64,000 nucleotides of DNA from Saccharum officinarum (GCA_020631735.1 CM036215.1:15712346-15776345), one strand, 5' to 3'. Shown: positions 11,237-23,491, numbered from the stretch's first letter. The notes: generated from the sequence alone by a model not told the origin. Translations and numbers: made by a program.

Positions 11237-12600
11237 ATGATAGCAAAAGCAAGAGAGATTACAGAAGTTCCTATAGTGTGTGAATTTCCAGATGTTTTTC
11301 CCGATGATTTGCCAGGATTACCTCCAGATCGTGATGTAGAATTCAAGATTGAGTTAATTCCGGGTACCGCACCAATTTCTAAAAGACCGTATAGAATGCC
11401 GCCGAATGAGTTAACTGAACTCAAGACACAACTTAGCAAACTTTTACACAAAGGGCTGATCCATCCTAGTTCTTCTCCGTGGGGTTGTCCTGCTATCTTT
11501 GTGAAGAAGAAGGACCAGTCTCTGCGTATGTGTGTAGACTATTGACCACTCAATGCAGTCACTATCAAGAACAAGTATCCATTGCCTCGTATTGATATCT
11601 TGTTTGATCAGTTATCTAAAGCAAAGGTATTCTCGAAGATTGATCTGAGATCTGGTTATCACCAAATTAAAATCCGTCTGGAAGACATACCAAAGACCGC
11701 TTTCTCTACCAGATATGGGTTATATGAATATCTTGTCATGTCTTTTGGTCTGACCAATGCTCCTGCACATTTCATGTACCTAATGAATTCAGTATTCATG
11801 CGAGAGCTGGACAAGTTTGTGGTGATATTCATTGATGATATCCTCATCTATTCTGAAAATAAAGAAGAACATGCCGAGCATCTAAGAATTGTTTTATCCA
11901 GGTTACGTGAACATAAGCTCTACGCCAAGTTTAGCAAATGTGAATTCTGGTTAAAGAAGGTACCTTTCCTCGGTCATGTATTGTCTGATGAGGGAATTTC
12001 AGTAGACCCAACTAAGGTACATGAAGTTTTGGATTGGAAGGCACCAACTACAGTCCATGAAGTTCGAAGTTTTCTTGGATTGGCTGGCTACTATCGTCGT
12101 TTTATCCCAGATTTCTCTAAGATAGCTAAGCCTATGACTCGACTACTTGAGAAGGATAGAAAGTTTGATTGGACTCCAGAGTGTGAGCAAGCTTTCCACA
12201 CTCTACGGACTTTGTTGACATCAGCTCCTGTATTAGCGCAACCTGACATGGAGAACTATTTGATGTGTATTGTGATGCATCGGGTACTGGTTTAGGTGGC
12301 GTACTTATGCAAGAAGGCCGAGTTATTGCGTATGCTTCACGTCAGTTAAGAAAACATGAAGTTAACTATCCGACTCATGACTTGGAGTTAGCTGCTGTCG
12401 TCCATGCTCTGAAAATTTGGAGACACTATTTGCTTGGAAATATATGCAATATTTATACAGATCACGAGAGTCTTAAGTACATATTTACTCAACCTGAGTT
12501 AAATATGCGCCAGAGAAGATGGTTAGAGTTGATTAAGGATTATAACCTCCAGGTGCATTACCATCCTGGTAAAGCAAATGTGGGTGCCAATGCCTTGAGT
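11237..12600 (+). pseudogene. Reverse transcriptase and RNase H of element B
   Basis: The RT fingers begin near 11290 ([25 protein letters not shown]), then CVDY followed by TGA at 11543 where CVDYRPLN is expected (CGA to TGA). The palm follows at 11582-12295 with [10 protein letters not shown] and [13 protein letters not shown] (FxDD active site), then thumb and connection ([15 protein letters not shown]). A one-base shift near 12260 separates the RT end from RNase H, which starts [15 protein letters not shown] and continues through [16 protein letters not shown] and YTDHESLKY. Apart from the stop and the shift the domains are well conserved, suggesting a fairly young but dead copy. Confidence 0.9.
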
Positions 12601-14193
12601 AGAAAATCTCATTGCAACTCTTTGATAGAAGAAGATTTTCAATTGTCTCATCTCTTGCATCCCGTTGTACTCCATCATATCACTGTGGATTGTTCTTTGA
12701 GAAGTAGAATCATTGAGTTACAAAAGACTGATACTGGTGTATTTCATATCAAGAGAAAGATGAAAGAGCAAGAAACTAAGCATTTTCGAATCGATGAGAA
12801 GGGAATTCTCTGGTTCAAGGATAGACTCGTTGTGCCAAAAGATAGAGAGCTCAGAAACCAAATCTTATCTGAAGCCCATTCTTCTAAGTTGTCCATCCAT
12901 CCTGGTAGTAGTAAGATGTATCAGGACCTCAAGCCGTACTATTGGTGGACCAAGATGAAGAAGGAAATTGCAGCCTACGTCGCTAGGTGTGATAATTGTT
13001 GTAGAGTTAAGGCCATGCACATGAAGCCTGGTTTACTCCAACCTTTGTCTGTTCCAGGTTTGAAATGGGACGACATTGTTATGGACTTTATCGTCGGATT
13101 ACCAACCACCCAAAGAGGTTTTGATTCTATTTGGGTTATAGTAGATCGTTTGACAAAGTCTGCTCACTTTATCCCTGTGAAGAGTAACTATCACCCACAC
13201 CAATATGCTGATATTTACTTCCAAGAAGTTATGCGTCTTCATGGAGTGCCTAAGTCTATTGTCTCTGACAGAGGGCCATAGTTTACTGCTCGTTTCTGGG
13301 AGCGCCTACATCAGAATCTTGAAACTAATTTGGTCCATAGTTCTGCTTATCACCCACAGACGTCGGGACAGACTGAGCGTGTGAATCAGATTCTTGAAGA
13401 TATGCTTAGAGCTTGTATCATCTCTTGTAATGGCTCCTAGGAGAAATGGTTGCCTCTCGCTGAATTCTCTTACAACAACAATTATCAAGAGAGCATCAAG
13501 ATGGCTCCATTTGAAGCTTTATATGGTCGCAAGTGTAGAACTCCTTTGAATTGGGTGGAACCAGGAGAAAGAAGGCTCTATGGTATTGACTTTGTAAAAG
13601 AAGCCGAGGAGCAAGTTCGTGCTATACAGAAAAATATAGCAGCCGCTCAGGCTAGACAAAAGAGCTATGCAGATAAGAGAAGAAAACCTATTGAGTTTGA
13701 AGTAGGTGACCATGTCTATCTGAAGGTGTCCCCTATGAGAGGAGTAAAACGTTTTGGGATCAAAAGAAAGCTTGAGCCTCGATATGCTGGACCATATCAG
13801 ATCATCGAGAAAAGTGGAAGAGTAGCTTATAAGCTTAGTCTACCTCGTGAGTTGGGAGCTATCTTTCTAGTCTTCCATGTTTCTCAATTGAAGAAATGTC
13901 TCCGTCTTCCCGAGGAAAGAGTAGAAGTGAGACGCATCAAATTGAAATCTGATCTTTCGTACGAGGAGAAACCGATATCTGTTCTGGGTACTCTAGAAAG
14001 AGTAACTCGGAATCGAGTAGTCAAATTATACAAGGTGGTTTGGAGTAATCACGGTGAACGTGATGCAACTTGGGAAAGAGAGGATTGTTTAAAGGACAAC
14101 TATTCCGCTTTCTATGAAAAATGGTACGACTTTCAAATCTCGGGACGAGATTTTTATAAGGGGGAGGGCTGTAACACCCCTGGTGTTAGTTAG
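12601..14193 (+). pseudogene. Integrase with chromodomain of element B
   Basis: Zinc-binding part at about 12870-13010 ([18 protein letters not shown]). Catalytic core with [13 protein letters not shown] and VSDRGP followed by TAG at 13279 (CAG to TAG in the usual DRGPQFTA). A second stop is at 13438, in place of Trp before [32 protein letters not shown] and FHVSQLKKCL follow, then a chromodomain with LYKVVWSNHGERDATWE. The frame ends at 14191-14193, about 24 bp inside the 3' LTR, so the last residues are LTR-encoded. A chromodomain at the integrase C-terminus places the element in the Tekay/Del lineage of chromoviruses. Confidence 0.9.
14158..14169 (+). other. Polypurine tract of element B
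   Basis: AAGGGGGAGGGC directly precedes TGTAACACCCC of the 3' LTR. It nearly equals the tract of element A and overlaps the last codons of pol. Confidence 0.85.
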
Positions 14194-16936
14194 CCTCATA
14201 ATACATTCATAATGCATGATCATGGCATCCTAGTCTCTTATCATGAGCATAGCATCATGTTTGATTAGTAAAAGTGTTGAAACATTCATTTGCAACATTT
14301 GAAACAATTGCAACATTTGTGGTTTTGCTATGTGCTTCCTTTATGTGTTGCTAGGGTTTTTGTGTAGATGACACTTGTGATGCTCTTACATGATCTCTAG
14401 TAGCTTAACTATGCATAGGACACCTAATGGAGCACTGTTCATGTGAACCAAAATGACTAATTTGCCCTCTAAAGGGAGGTTTGACTTGGGGTGACCTATA
14501 AAGTGACTCTGTTTGACTAATTAGAAAGTCCAACCTAGAAACCTTGCATGGATGTGCACCCTTTACAAAAGTTGTAGCTAATTTATCAAGGAACAAAAGT
14601 CTCAATATGACCATCTCATGAAAATGGCTAGAACATGCTCAAACAGGGCCCACAGGTCAGTAAGTGGACTGCCCAACACTTAGCAAAATTTTTCTAAGTC
14701 AGGGTGCATTTCAGTTTCAATGTACACCACTTTAGGGCTCTGTAGTTACAAATTCAGGCCGAACTAGCTTAAGCCCTTATTGGCAAAGTTGAAGCCCTCA
14801 CATAGCTCTACGATTTTGATAATATCACCTATCTCTAACTCGGGCTGGTTTAGGAGTTAAGCTTTGATCTTTATCGGCTGTCAGTCATCTTTCTGACTGA
14901 AACTCAGTTTTAGTTTTCTTGTGACCTACTTTGGAGAGCTATAACTCCCTAAATAAACCGAATTAGTCTAAGATCCAATTGACCATGTTGTAGTAATACT
15001 GTAGCTCTACAAAATTGTTGTTACCACCTACCACTGAATCAGGCTAGATTATGAGATATGAGGCGAGGAAATCCCACTGTCAGTCATGCCATTGACACCG
15101 ATTCAGAGGTTTCAGTCGCTCAGTGTGGCCGACCGTTTTAGAGACCAGCCACCGCGTGGCGTCCATGCCCGCCCGTTCCTCCACGTCGCGCACGCGAGCT
15201 CCCTGATGAAAACCAGACCGACACCTCGCTCACCCTCTTGCTCACTCGCCATTTCAATTTGTCACCGTCGTCTCCACTAAGTCGAATGGCGGCTGGAGGT
15301 GAACGACCACCGCACCACCATGCTGTCACACCGCCACCTCAGCTAGCGCAACCACCGCCCTGCCTTGACTCCCACTACACCCTTAACCTTCTCTCGTCGT
15401 GAGTTTTGCCACGGTAAGGCGGAAATACCACTCCACCACCGTAGTAACATCGTCGGAATTCTACCGCTCGAGCCCCTCACCGTGGTCCCGCCTCTCCATT
15501 GCATTCCTCTCCCCCTTGTCTTCTCAGTTAGCTTCGTGGTACCCGCGTGAAGCTCGTATCGAGCTCAGTCACGGCAAATGGGGCGCACCGTCGCCGGCAC
15601 ACGCCACCCAGCGCCGCCGCACCCGCCAGGCCTGTTCCGGCTAACCCTAGAGACCCCGAGACCCCTTCATCGGTGCGGAACCACGTGAGGAGCACGGAGG
15701 TGCCCTCGGCTTCGCCGGCCGTTGAGCCGCCGGCGAGCTACCGCCGCCGCTTCCTCCCTCCCCTGTCCGGTGTCCCTGACGGGCGGGGCCCGCCTGTCAG
15801 CGCGCTAGATTTCCCCCCTGGGTTGCTTGTTTGGGCCGCCGTGGGCCGAGCCACGTTGCTGGGCCGCGCTGGCGCGGGGGCGTGCGCGCGCGTCGTGGGC
15901 CGCAGTGGTGGTCTGGGCCGGCCCGAAGTAGAGTAGGGTTCTTGTTTTTAATTTTATTTATTTGATCCATGTGCAAACTTTAAAAATAGGTATCTCCTGT
16001 TCTAGAGGTCCAAATAAGGTGCTTTAAATTTTGGTGTGCTCTACATAATGTCTAGTTTATTATAAAAATATAATGTGTGTCATGTTTTGTGTTGAAATAA
16101 ATAGTTATTAATTATATCTCTTATTCTTATGGAAAAAGGAGAAAATGATATCTTTTTCTGTGAAGCTCCAAATGACATGAAATTTTTATAGTGAACTTCT
16201 CATACCATGAATAGCTTATGGTTAAATTTTTATGCAATTTGGATGTGGTTTGGTGGAGTTATATAATTATCTTGTTTGCTTGAATGGATCTTGTGTGAAT
16301 TTTCAGAATTTTTTCTATAGATCCAGTAAGGGTGAAACTTGGTGAATGTTGTTCTTATATTAGAAGGATGCTAGGAAAAATATGAAATCTGTTGCTTGAT
16401 ACTTTTCCATAGGGTTTCCTATTTATGTTAGATATAGACATGTCATCTGTTATTTTGGATATATCAAGTTTTGCTCATCCAATTGATTGGAAATTTTTAT
16501 GGTAGCCTATGTGAAGCATTAGGTGGCTATTGTAATTTTTGTAGATTTTTATATATAGTTTTACTATATGTTTCTTTAATCACCTAATTAAATAAATAAA
16601 TTATAAAAGAATATTAAATAATTTATTTAGAAGTTGGCACTATACTTTCTGATGTTCCTTTGGTATGCACAACAAGTTGGTAAACTTGGTTTAGTCCAAT
16701 TGTGCTTTTGAATTGTCATTAATTATTTAAGTTAGTGAATCTGCCATTTCTGGACAGTTTTGCTAGTCAAGAGAATTAACCTATATTAATGATGTTTTCA
16801 TGCTTGGTGATTGATAGCAAAGTTGTGAGTTTTCTTAGCAACTGTTGATATTGTGGTAAATACTAAATTGCTGGAATTTTGTTATGTGTGTGTTTGGTCT
16901 TAACCTTTGTGGAACCTAGTGGTTTCTTAGAGGAAC

Positions 16937-17221
16937 GTGTTAATAGAGCACCACATAACTTGGTTTTGTGCTTACAACGTTGCAATGTCATTGCATTCAT
17001 CTTTACATCATTCATGCACGTCCATAAATCATCATGTCATTTTTGGATGCATACATGAAATTCATTGGATGCATATACATGCAATAGGTGTGTCGAGGAT
17101 CGTGTTACGAGCAAAGTCTCGCTGGGCGTGGAACCCGAAGTTGGAGTCCGTTCTAGAGCCGGAGGTCCAGTCCGACGACACCGGAAAAGACGTGGGAATC
17201 GTTCTTGAAGCCGACCTTTGA
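16937..17221 (+). other. Short reading frame inside LTR of element B
   Basis: A 94-codon frame whose C-terminal part is acidic (LEPEVQSDDTG). It stops about 20 bp before AAGGCAAGCCCCGGAGCAT, the block that in the other LTRs lies at the end of the frame. Same relative place as the short frames in LTRs A, C and the solo LTR in D. Coding status unknown. Confidence 0.3.
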
Positions 17222-18283
17222 TCTATCTTCTTTCGGTTAAGGCAAGCCCCGGAGCATTATAAGCCTCCTACTTTTAAAGCAATTATCTTTATATACATGT
17301 TATATGTATTGTTGCATTACGTGATAGGAGTTGGTTGAAAACCCTTGCTGCATTGATAACACTCCTTGTCCAGCAATTCGAACCTTGAATCCTATGTAGA
17401 CAGGATCGTATCTATGCTTAGCCCTGATAAATTAGACCAGTAGAAGTCGGGTGATTTCCTGTCACCTGTGAGATATAGGGACTTATCAGGTCACGGTTGG
17501 CTATATTTGCTATCGTGGAAATAAACCATGTGTTAATGGAATGAAATAAGACCGGGCGGGATGACGATAGAGAAGCAGCATGGAATGGAGGTCTTGGGTG
17601 TGGATCTATCCCCGTCTATGTCGATTAAGGACCGAGACCTGGAGCCTTCTATGTCATTTTGAACGCATGCCTGACATTTAGTTGGCCGACCTGAGGTTGC
17701 CGACCGCGAAGCCTAGTAGCTCAACTCAGGCTGCGAAGTCGAAAAGTGAAAGTCGCCTCGAAAGGGAGCCAGAGGGTCCAAGGGCAGGTGAGTTAAAAGT
17801 CCTAAGCATCCTGGCCACTGGTATTCCCGAGAACGCGGCGCTGTTCGGGCCCACCCTGAGTTGTACCAAAGGTTATCTACGGCTGCCTTTAGCGGGGTTT
17901 GCTGGGTGAGTGTCAGGAATACCCCCTCAGTTGAGTTGGAATCGATTCGAGTCGCCGTCTCTCCCGGATAGTGAGAAACTTGACTGGTTATCTCCAGCGT
18001 AGATACACTAATTATTAATGATGGTTCGGAATTGATGATAATGATAATGATGGCCTTATTATACCTGCTGTGGTTAATATTGTTTACTCCTAATGAAGTG
18101 ATTGCTCTAGTACAGGTGCTAATCTAGATGACAGGTTAATGATTATTAACTCGATGCTTAAGCATTAATGATTACTTATCTGTAATAAGTTTTTCTGCAA
18201 ATGAGTCAAGCTAGCCCACCCTATAAAGCCTCACATACTCCTTGGTATCACCGTTGTTTCTGGTTTTTGTCAGGTAAGTCTAG

Positions 18284-18305
18284 CTGAGTACCTTCTCGTA
18301 CTCAG
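18284..18305 (+). promoter_or_regulatory. Conserved LTR hairpin (element B)
   Basis: CTGAGTAC, a 6-nt loop, GTACTCAG. Preceded by TTTTTGTCAGGTAAGTCTAG and followed by GGTTTAGTCCCCCCTGTTGCAG. About 440 bp from the LTR 3' end. Confidence 0.75.
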
Positions 18306-18742
18306 GGTTTAGTCCCCCCTGTTGCAGGTAGCAGATTCGTACCTGTTGCTGCAAGTATTGTCTTCGCCATGTGGTTGTGAAGACTAGACCATATGGGCAT
18401 AGTCTCTGTAGTATTTCTTCTGGTATGCTTTTGCAGGATGTGACTATGTACTGGCAGTATTTGATTTTAAATGGTTTCAGAAATTATATTGCTTCCGCTA
18501 ATCTTTATTTTAGTTTTGTAATAAAATTATTTGTACTCCGATGTATGAGAGCTACTTATGAATTGTTGTAACAAGTGTTGTGTTATGTTGAATCACTACG
18601 ATCTTGGTTGCTCTCGGTTTGGTTTGAAATCCCTCGTGATTTCGTGGACTACCGGAGTTATATGGGCTCAAGTTTGAGAATTTGATCGTTTTGGCGATTG
18701 TTTTTGAACTTGTGCTCTTATAATTTGGACGGTTCCGTTACA

Positions 18743-20218
18743 GCTACGATCACACAGACGTAAAGATCACGAAATTCGGATTTAAAACGTAAAAGTTATG
18801 AATTTTCTAAGGTTTCCTTTAGATAAATAATTACTTTAATATAAACTCAAAAATTAAATTTTCCCAAACCTACTGTACAGCTATACTAACATGTAGAGCT
18901 CGCAAATACGAATCTAACGCAACTTGAACGGGTCAAATCGGAGTTAAAACGAAGATTTATGATCAAAACAAGTTTAGTGGCAAAACTGTAAATATCAGAA
19001 AACATATTTTCAATTTACCGAGAAGAAATACGTTTTCAAAACAAAGAAACGTAATTCCTGGATTACGCCAAGGACCGCGGGTTAAGCTTTAAAGAACTCC
19101 AGGGTTTCTTTAGCAAAATTGCGGGTGAAAGGGTATCTTCTAATCTCATTCGTTGGTTAACAGATGGACGACTCAGATAGGAGTTGAAGGAGAGAGGGGA
19201 AATTCTGGCCGTCTACAGTGCCGCACGCGGCGGCGCCATGGCTGATGGCTCACCGGAGTTGGTAACCGAGCGTCCCCGTACACCGTTTGGAAGGGAATCA
19301 ATATCAATCAAACGCGGAGCTCAATGCGATCTCACCCGAAGAGAATACGCAGGTGAAGGTGGCTCGCGAGAGTCGTGCGGCTCGGGAAAGCGGCGGCGCC
19401 ATTGCCGACTTCGGCAAAACTCGCTAGAGGTCCACATTCTTGAGATTTAGGCATCACAAACCAAAAGAAAAGCATGGGGAGGGAGAGAAGAAGATGGCGA
19501 ACTCACCAATACCAAGAAGGAGGGCGCGGGCTCACCGACAAACCCCGACGACGGGCGGAAGCGAAGTCTAGGGTTTTCAACCCCCCTAAGCTCGAGTTCA
19601 CGTGGTTCGGCTCGGAGTTAAGATGGAAAAAGAGACGAGGGGGAACGCGGCTACACTTTTATAGACCCAAACGTGATGATTAAGGATAGATATCCCAGAT
19701 TACGTGGTTGGATTCGGTTGAGGAGGAGTTCGTCTCCGGCTCGGTCACGGCGTGAGGAAGAAGGAGCGGCTGACCTGCGGGGTCCGCTCGTCAGCGAAGC
19801 AAGAGAGGGAGGCGTGCGGCAACAACGGCTTCCTGGGCTGGCCCACGCGGGCGCGAGAAAGAAGCGGAGAAGCGAGCTCGGCTCATTGGCCCAACAGCGA
19901 GGGAAGGAAGAAGCAGGCCGGCTCGGGCAGGCCTCCAAGCCGCTGGGCAGCAGGTAAGTTTTTTTCTCTTTTCTTTTCTCATTTGAATTTGTTTGCAAAG
20001 CCATTTAAAAATAGATTTTGAATCCAAATCAAATAAAACCAAAACCACACCACCCAATAAAACAAATGCAACAGCATGAATGCATCATCAAATATTTCAC
20101 CTAATATTTTAAATTTGAATCCCCATTAAATATTATCTAAATTATTTAAACTCTTAACTAATTCTCTTTTAACTCAAATTTTATCAAATTCAAAATTTTA
20201 ATTTTTTTGGGTGTTACA
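18743..20218 (-). mobile_element. LTR fragment of another gypsy-type family
   Basis: On the minus strand it starts TGTAACACCC at 20218. It has an AT-rich first part, a GC-rich core (about 19160-19960) and then AT-rich sequence that stops at 18742/18743 where the LTR of element B ends. The layout matches the other long LTRs but the sequence is different, and the 3' part with the hairpin is absent. Either B inserted into it or the two were joined by deletion. The open frames at 19184-20057 lie in the GC core and show no recognisable domain. Confidence 0.55.
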
Positions 20219-21068
20219 GAAGTTTTCTACTACAAAGTTCTATAACTTTTCTAGATCTATAACTTTTATTTTAGTCATTTGTTCATCCGACAAAGTGATA
20301 ATAACATTGTTCACAAATTTTGCATATCTATCTTATAGTTTCTGAAACTATACGAGATACATGTAAAATTTGTAAACAATATTACTATCACTTTGTCAGA
20401 TAAAGAAATGATCAAAATAAAAGTTGTAGATCTTGATGAGTTGTACAACTTTTATGTTCATTACTTTTTTAGTTGAAATCATTTACTACTTCAAAATGTC
20501 ATTTGAAGTTGCCATTTTTTGAAATTCAAATATTGAATTGATAGAGCAAAGTCACATTAAACAATGACAAAAATTATAGTTCTAAGAACACAATAAATTG
20601 ATAGAGCATGATTTTAGAAACATTTAGGAAAAAGAATCACCATATTTGGAGTTAGCATGAGGGAGAAAGACTAGTTACAAAATTTAGTTGCAAATTAAAA
20701 AGAGAAAACCTTTGTTCATGTGTTCTTGAATTTCTAGTATTTAAGCAATTATTTTTCTACTAAAAACCAGCCAAGTTTGCATCGGTATTTTTATGGCGGT
20801 TTTTTGTGGTATTTCGTGAGAGGCCACCGTCACGAATGGATTTCGTGAGAGTTTGGTATTTCGTGAGAGTTCACCTTCATGAATAGATTTCGTGAGAGTT
20901 TGTTTATTTCGTGAGAGCTCACCTTCATGAATAGCTGATTTTCATGATGATGTGTGGAGCACTCTCATAAAAATAAATTTTCATGGTGGGGATTTACATT
21001 TTCATGAGAGTGTTTTCCACTCTCACGAAAAACATATCCCCTCACGAAATCTCGAGTTTCTGGTAGTG
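20219..21068 (+). mobile_element. Right end of a CACTA transposon
   Basis: Ends TTTCTGGTAGTG at 21068, the complement of CACTACCAGAAA, a typical grass CACTA terminus. The last 260 bp carry many copies of the subterminal motif TTTCGTGAGAG and its complement, as expected for CACTA subterminal repeats. The left end is missing: the LTR fragment ending at 20218 lies there. No transposase is visible in this piece. Confidence 0.75.
20254..20432. repeat. Foldback, two 89-bp arms with 1-nt spacer
   Basis: The left arm 20254-20342 and right arm 20344-20432 are reverse complements at roughly 85 percent of positions by eye, separated by a single base at 20343. The centre is ATAGTTTC T GAAACTAT. An RNA copy would form a hairpin of about 89 bp with almost no loop. 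Confidence 0.85.
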
Positions 21069-21389
21069 ATAAGATGCTCAATTTATAACATTGATATTGT
21101 TACTTTTTTTATATAAATTTAGATTGATACGGATTCTAGAAATTGATTTATTTGGAGACAGAGGTATAAATAAATCAACCAACATGTGCAGGCTGTTTTT
21201 TTAAAAAAACAGCAAGAGGGTCGTTGGGGAGCCGAGGGGCACCACCTGCATTTACTGTGGATTCCGGTGAATCAGTAATGGACGGTGGTGAATCGGCACA
21301 TAATGATTGGAAGAGCTTTGCATTGAGATTCGGTCTCTGTCTTCATCCACGTGCCTTTGTTCATAAGATTTGCTTTGTACTGCAGTCGG
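21069..21389. other. Unassigned AT-rich sequence
   Basis: Flank between the CACTA end and a LINE fragment. Nothing recognisable on either strand. Confidence 0.4.
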
Positions 21390-21570
21390 TCCAGAGAAGA
21401 AGCCGCCATCTAAATAATTTCACTTTTGGGAGGAAAGCCACATGCATTGAGAAGCTTCATGATGTTGTCCCATGCCACCGAGTCGAATGCTTTGGCGAAG
21501 CCCAATTTCAAGACAATTGTGGGCTTCTATTACCGGTTGCAACATTGGACGATGCGAACACAAGGTTGAG
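21390..21570 (-). pseudogene. LINE (non-LTR) reverse transcriptase fragment
   Basis: Read on the minus strand from about 21515, the sequence encodes KPTIVLKLGFAKAFDSVAWD followed by NIMKLLNACGF. The LKxDFAKAFDSVxW motif is the first catalytic-aspartate motif of plant L1-type reverse transcriptases; here the first Asp is Gly. Frames break on both sides and no other RT motif was found, so only a short fossil fragment remains. The plus-strand open frame over the same bases is a shadow. Confidence 0.7.
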
Positions 21571-22239
21571 ACGTGTCCTTGTGTGTCGAGTTTGTGATGA
21601 GTGATTGTTAGAGATGATCGGCTTTGGTTGAGTTTGGTGACTAACCATCGCATGAGTATGCGTGTGCAATATGTCTCTTGGCTATGTTAGTGTATAGGTC
21701 TAGATCATAGAGACGGTCGACGGATATGGTGAAGATCAAGTAGATACGGGTTGTGTCCATGGACTAGGAGCAGTGAAGGAATGGACGGGTCATCTATGAT
21801 GCTGGCCATAACATCTTAGCCTGTAATGTAGACGTAGGAAACTGTGATTCTCCGTTCCGATTGCCTTATTCAAGGAATAGTGTATCTCCATCCTAAACTT
21901 CTCGACGGCTTTTGGAATCACTTCAGGATATTTTAGGGATGATTTAGTTTGTAGCTCAAGCAAACATGTTGCTTCTTCAAATGAACTTGTTCAGGAGCAG
22001 CAGACCCTAATCTACCCCAGTCCTAAATATTTTAGCAGTGGCTTGTTCCTAATCCAAACAGGCCCTTAAATGGGCTGGATTGCTAGGGTGACACGTGCAT
22101 CGTCAATGGATATTGGGCCACAGGAGATGTCGGCCCATGCTGCTACTGTAGAGGCTAACATTGGCTTTTAAAGTTGGGCTCTATCCTCACAAGGCTAACA
22201 CATAAAAAACGAATATGAACAATAAGTAACTCACGAAAG
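21571..22239. other. Unassigned sequence
   Basis: Possibly further decayed LINE sequence, but no motif could be identified. No gene supported. Confidence 0.3.
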
Positions 22240-22480
22240 AAAAAAAGACTTATTTTTGCCCCCTGAGACATCCTCCACCGACATGCACAACCCCTGCTCG
22301 GGAACATCAACATTGGTGGCTTTGACATTCATTTTGAATCATAGTTTACCGTGGTAATAACACGTACACGCATGGACAGGCAAGGAATATTTTTAATCCC
22401 AACCTGAAATTCGTTCCCACGGGAGTCGAACTCAGGACCTCTAACTAACTTAGCTAGAAGTCCTTTTCGCATCATAAGCT
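22240..22480 (-). mobile_element. tRNA-derived SINE-like element
   Basis: On the minus strand there is a degenerate box A (TAGCTAAGTTAG, 22445-22456) followed by box B (GTTCGACTC, 22423-22431), then CCCGTGGGAACGAATTTCAGG and a GGTTGGGATTAAAAATATTCC body. This looks like the tRNA-head SINE-like repeat common in grass genomes. There is no cloverleaf, so it is not a tRNA gene. Borders are approximate. Confidence 0.55.
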
Positions 22481-23491
22481 ATAGTCAAACCTTGTCATAT
22501 CTTTAGAAACTACTCGTCGTGTTGCTACATGTTCCTGAGGAGGTAACCGGGAATGAGGTTCGCTGTGTCTAGGGTACGGTGATGGGCCTAGCATGACTGG
22601 ATGATTTTAGAGATATATAGAAGTGAGGAGGCAGCCATGACTGCAGTCTGGAGAGACGAAACCCTAGTCTTCTGTTTATATATGCTGGAAAACCGAAAAA
22701 CAATGTTAGGTTGGGTTTGGGCTAGCCTATTTGCAGAGGCGGATCTCTTAAGAGGTTCACCTGTTACAATGGTCTTTATTTTTTAGAGAGGATCCTCTTA
22801 AAAGACCTAAGTGAATGGATTTGTGTAACAACCGTATATAACCCAAGTCAATATATAGTAATAGATGGATTTTCACAGGCAGAATAGACAACCGCCTGTA
22901 AAAATCATTAGCATAAGAACAGCGTGTGTAGTTTCAAGAGATAGTTGCACGCCGGACCTACCATAGTTTTCAAGTCTGGCTTCCCATGTACCACTGCCAG
23001 AAGAAAACTTCGTTAATTAATTTGACCAGAAAAAAGAGTCAGGGTGGATGATGAGCTGTACCGCCACTGCCTCTTTTCTATATATATCCTTTGCTGATGC
23101 ACTTTCTTAGCTAGATGCCTGGTGGTCACAATGGTGCTTCTGAGAAGTATTAATACCTTATATGCCATGGGCGTGCATCAAACCCAACATACAAATCCAC
23201 TCTTGTCGTAGTAGCTCCGTTGTCTCGTTAGTGTGTATCACGAGGGCCTTTTTATGGCATGCCTAATCGTCACCACATTCGTTTCTTGCTTTCCATCTTT
23301 AACTATCTGTGAGGTAAAAAGTGGCAAGTGATAATGTGGTCAATTGGTAATCTTGATGTATACTACCACCATTATTCTAGAACGTCAACAACGTAGTGGT
23401 TTTAGGCCAAGAACACAATCAACAAATTAAAGCAGATGAAAGACACTGAGATAGAAATTCCTCGATATCTTTTTTGTCATGATTTATATAA
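22481..23491. other. Intergenic sequence with a small inverted repeat
   Basis: No gene recognised. At about 22869-22907, GATTTTCACAGGC and GCCTGTAAAAATC form a 13-bp inverted repeat (12 matches) around a 13-nt loop. The remainder shows nothing I can assign. Confidence 0.4.

Larger units (their letters stand above)
14170..18742 (+). mobile_element. 3' LTR of Tekay-like element B (4573 bp)
   Basis: Starts TGTAACACCCC after the polypurine tract and ends in GGTTCCGTTACA at 18742, matching the end of the solo LTR at 54518 (its complement ends GGTTCTGTTACA). Inside are a GC-rich core at about 15120-15930 (with GGGCCGCC and GGGCCG motifs), AT-rich flanks, a short frame at 16937-17221 followed by the GGCAAGCCCC block at 17243, and the shared hairpin at 18284-18305. 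Open frames in the GC core have no recognisable product. The right border abuts another LTR fragment; no target duplication can be tested because the 5' end is missing. Confidence 0.88.

Noticed and set aside
21224..21604. Plus-strand 126-codon gene
   Set aside because: The same bases on the minus strand encode a LINE RT motif; the plus frame is a shadow.
22423..22456. tRNA gene
   Set aside because: Box A and box B are present but no acceptor stem or anticodon arm can be folded; a SINE head explains it better.
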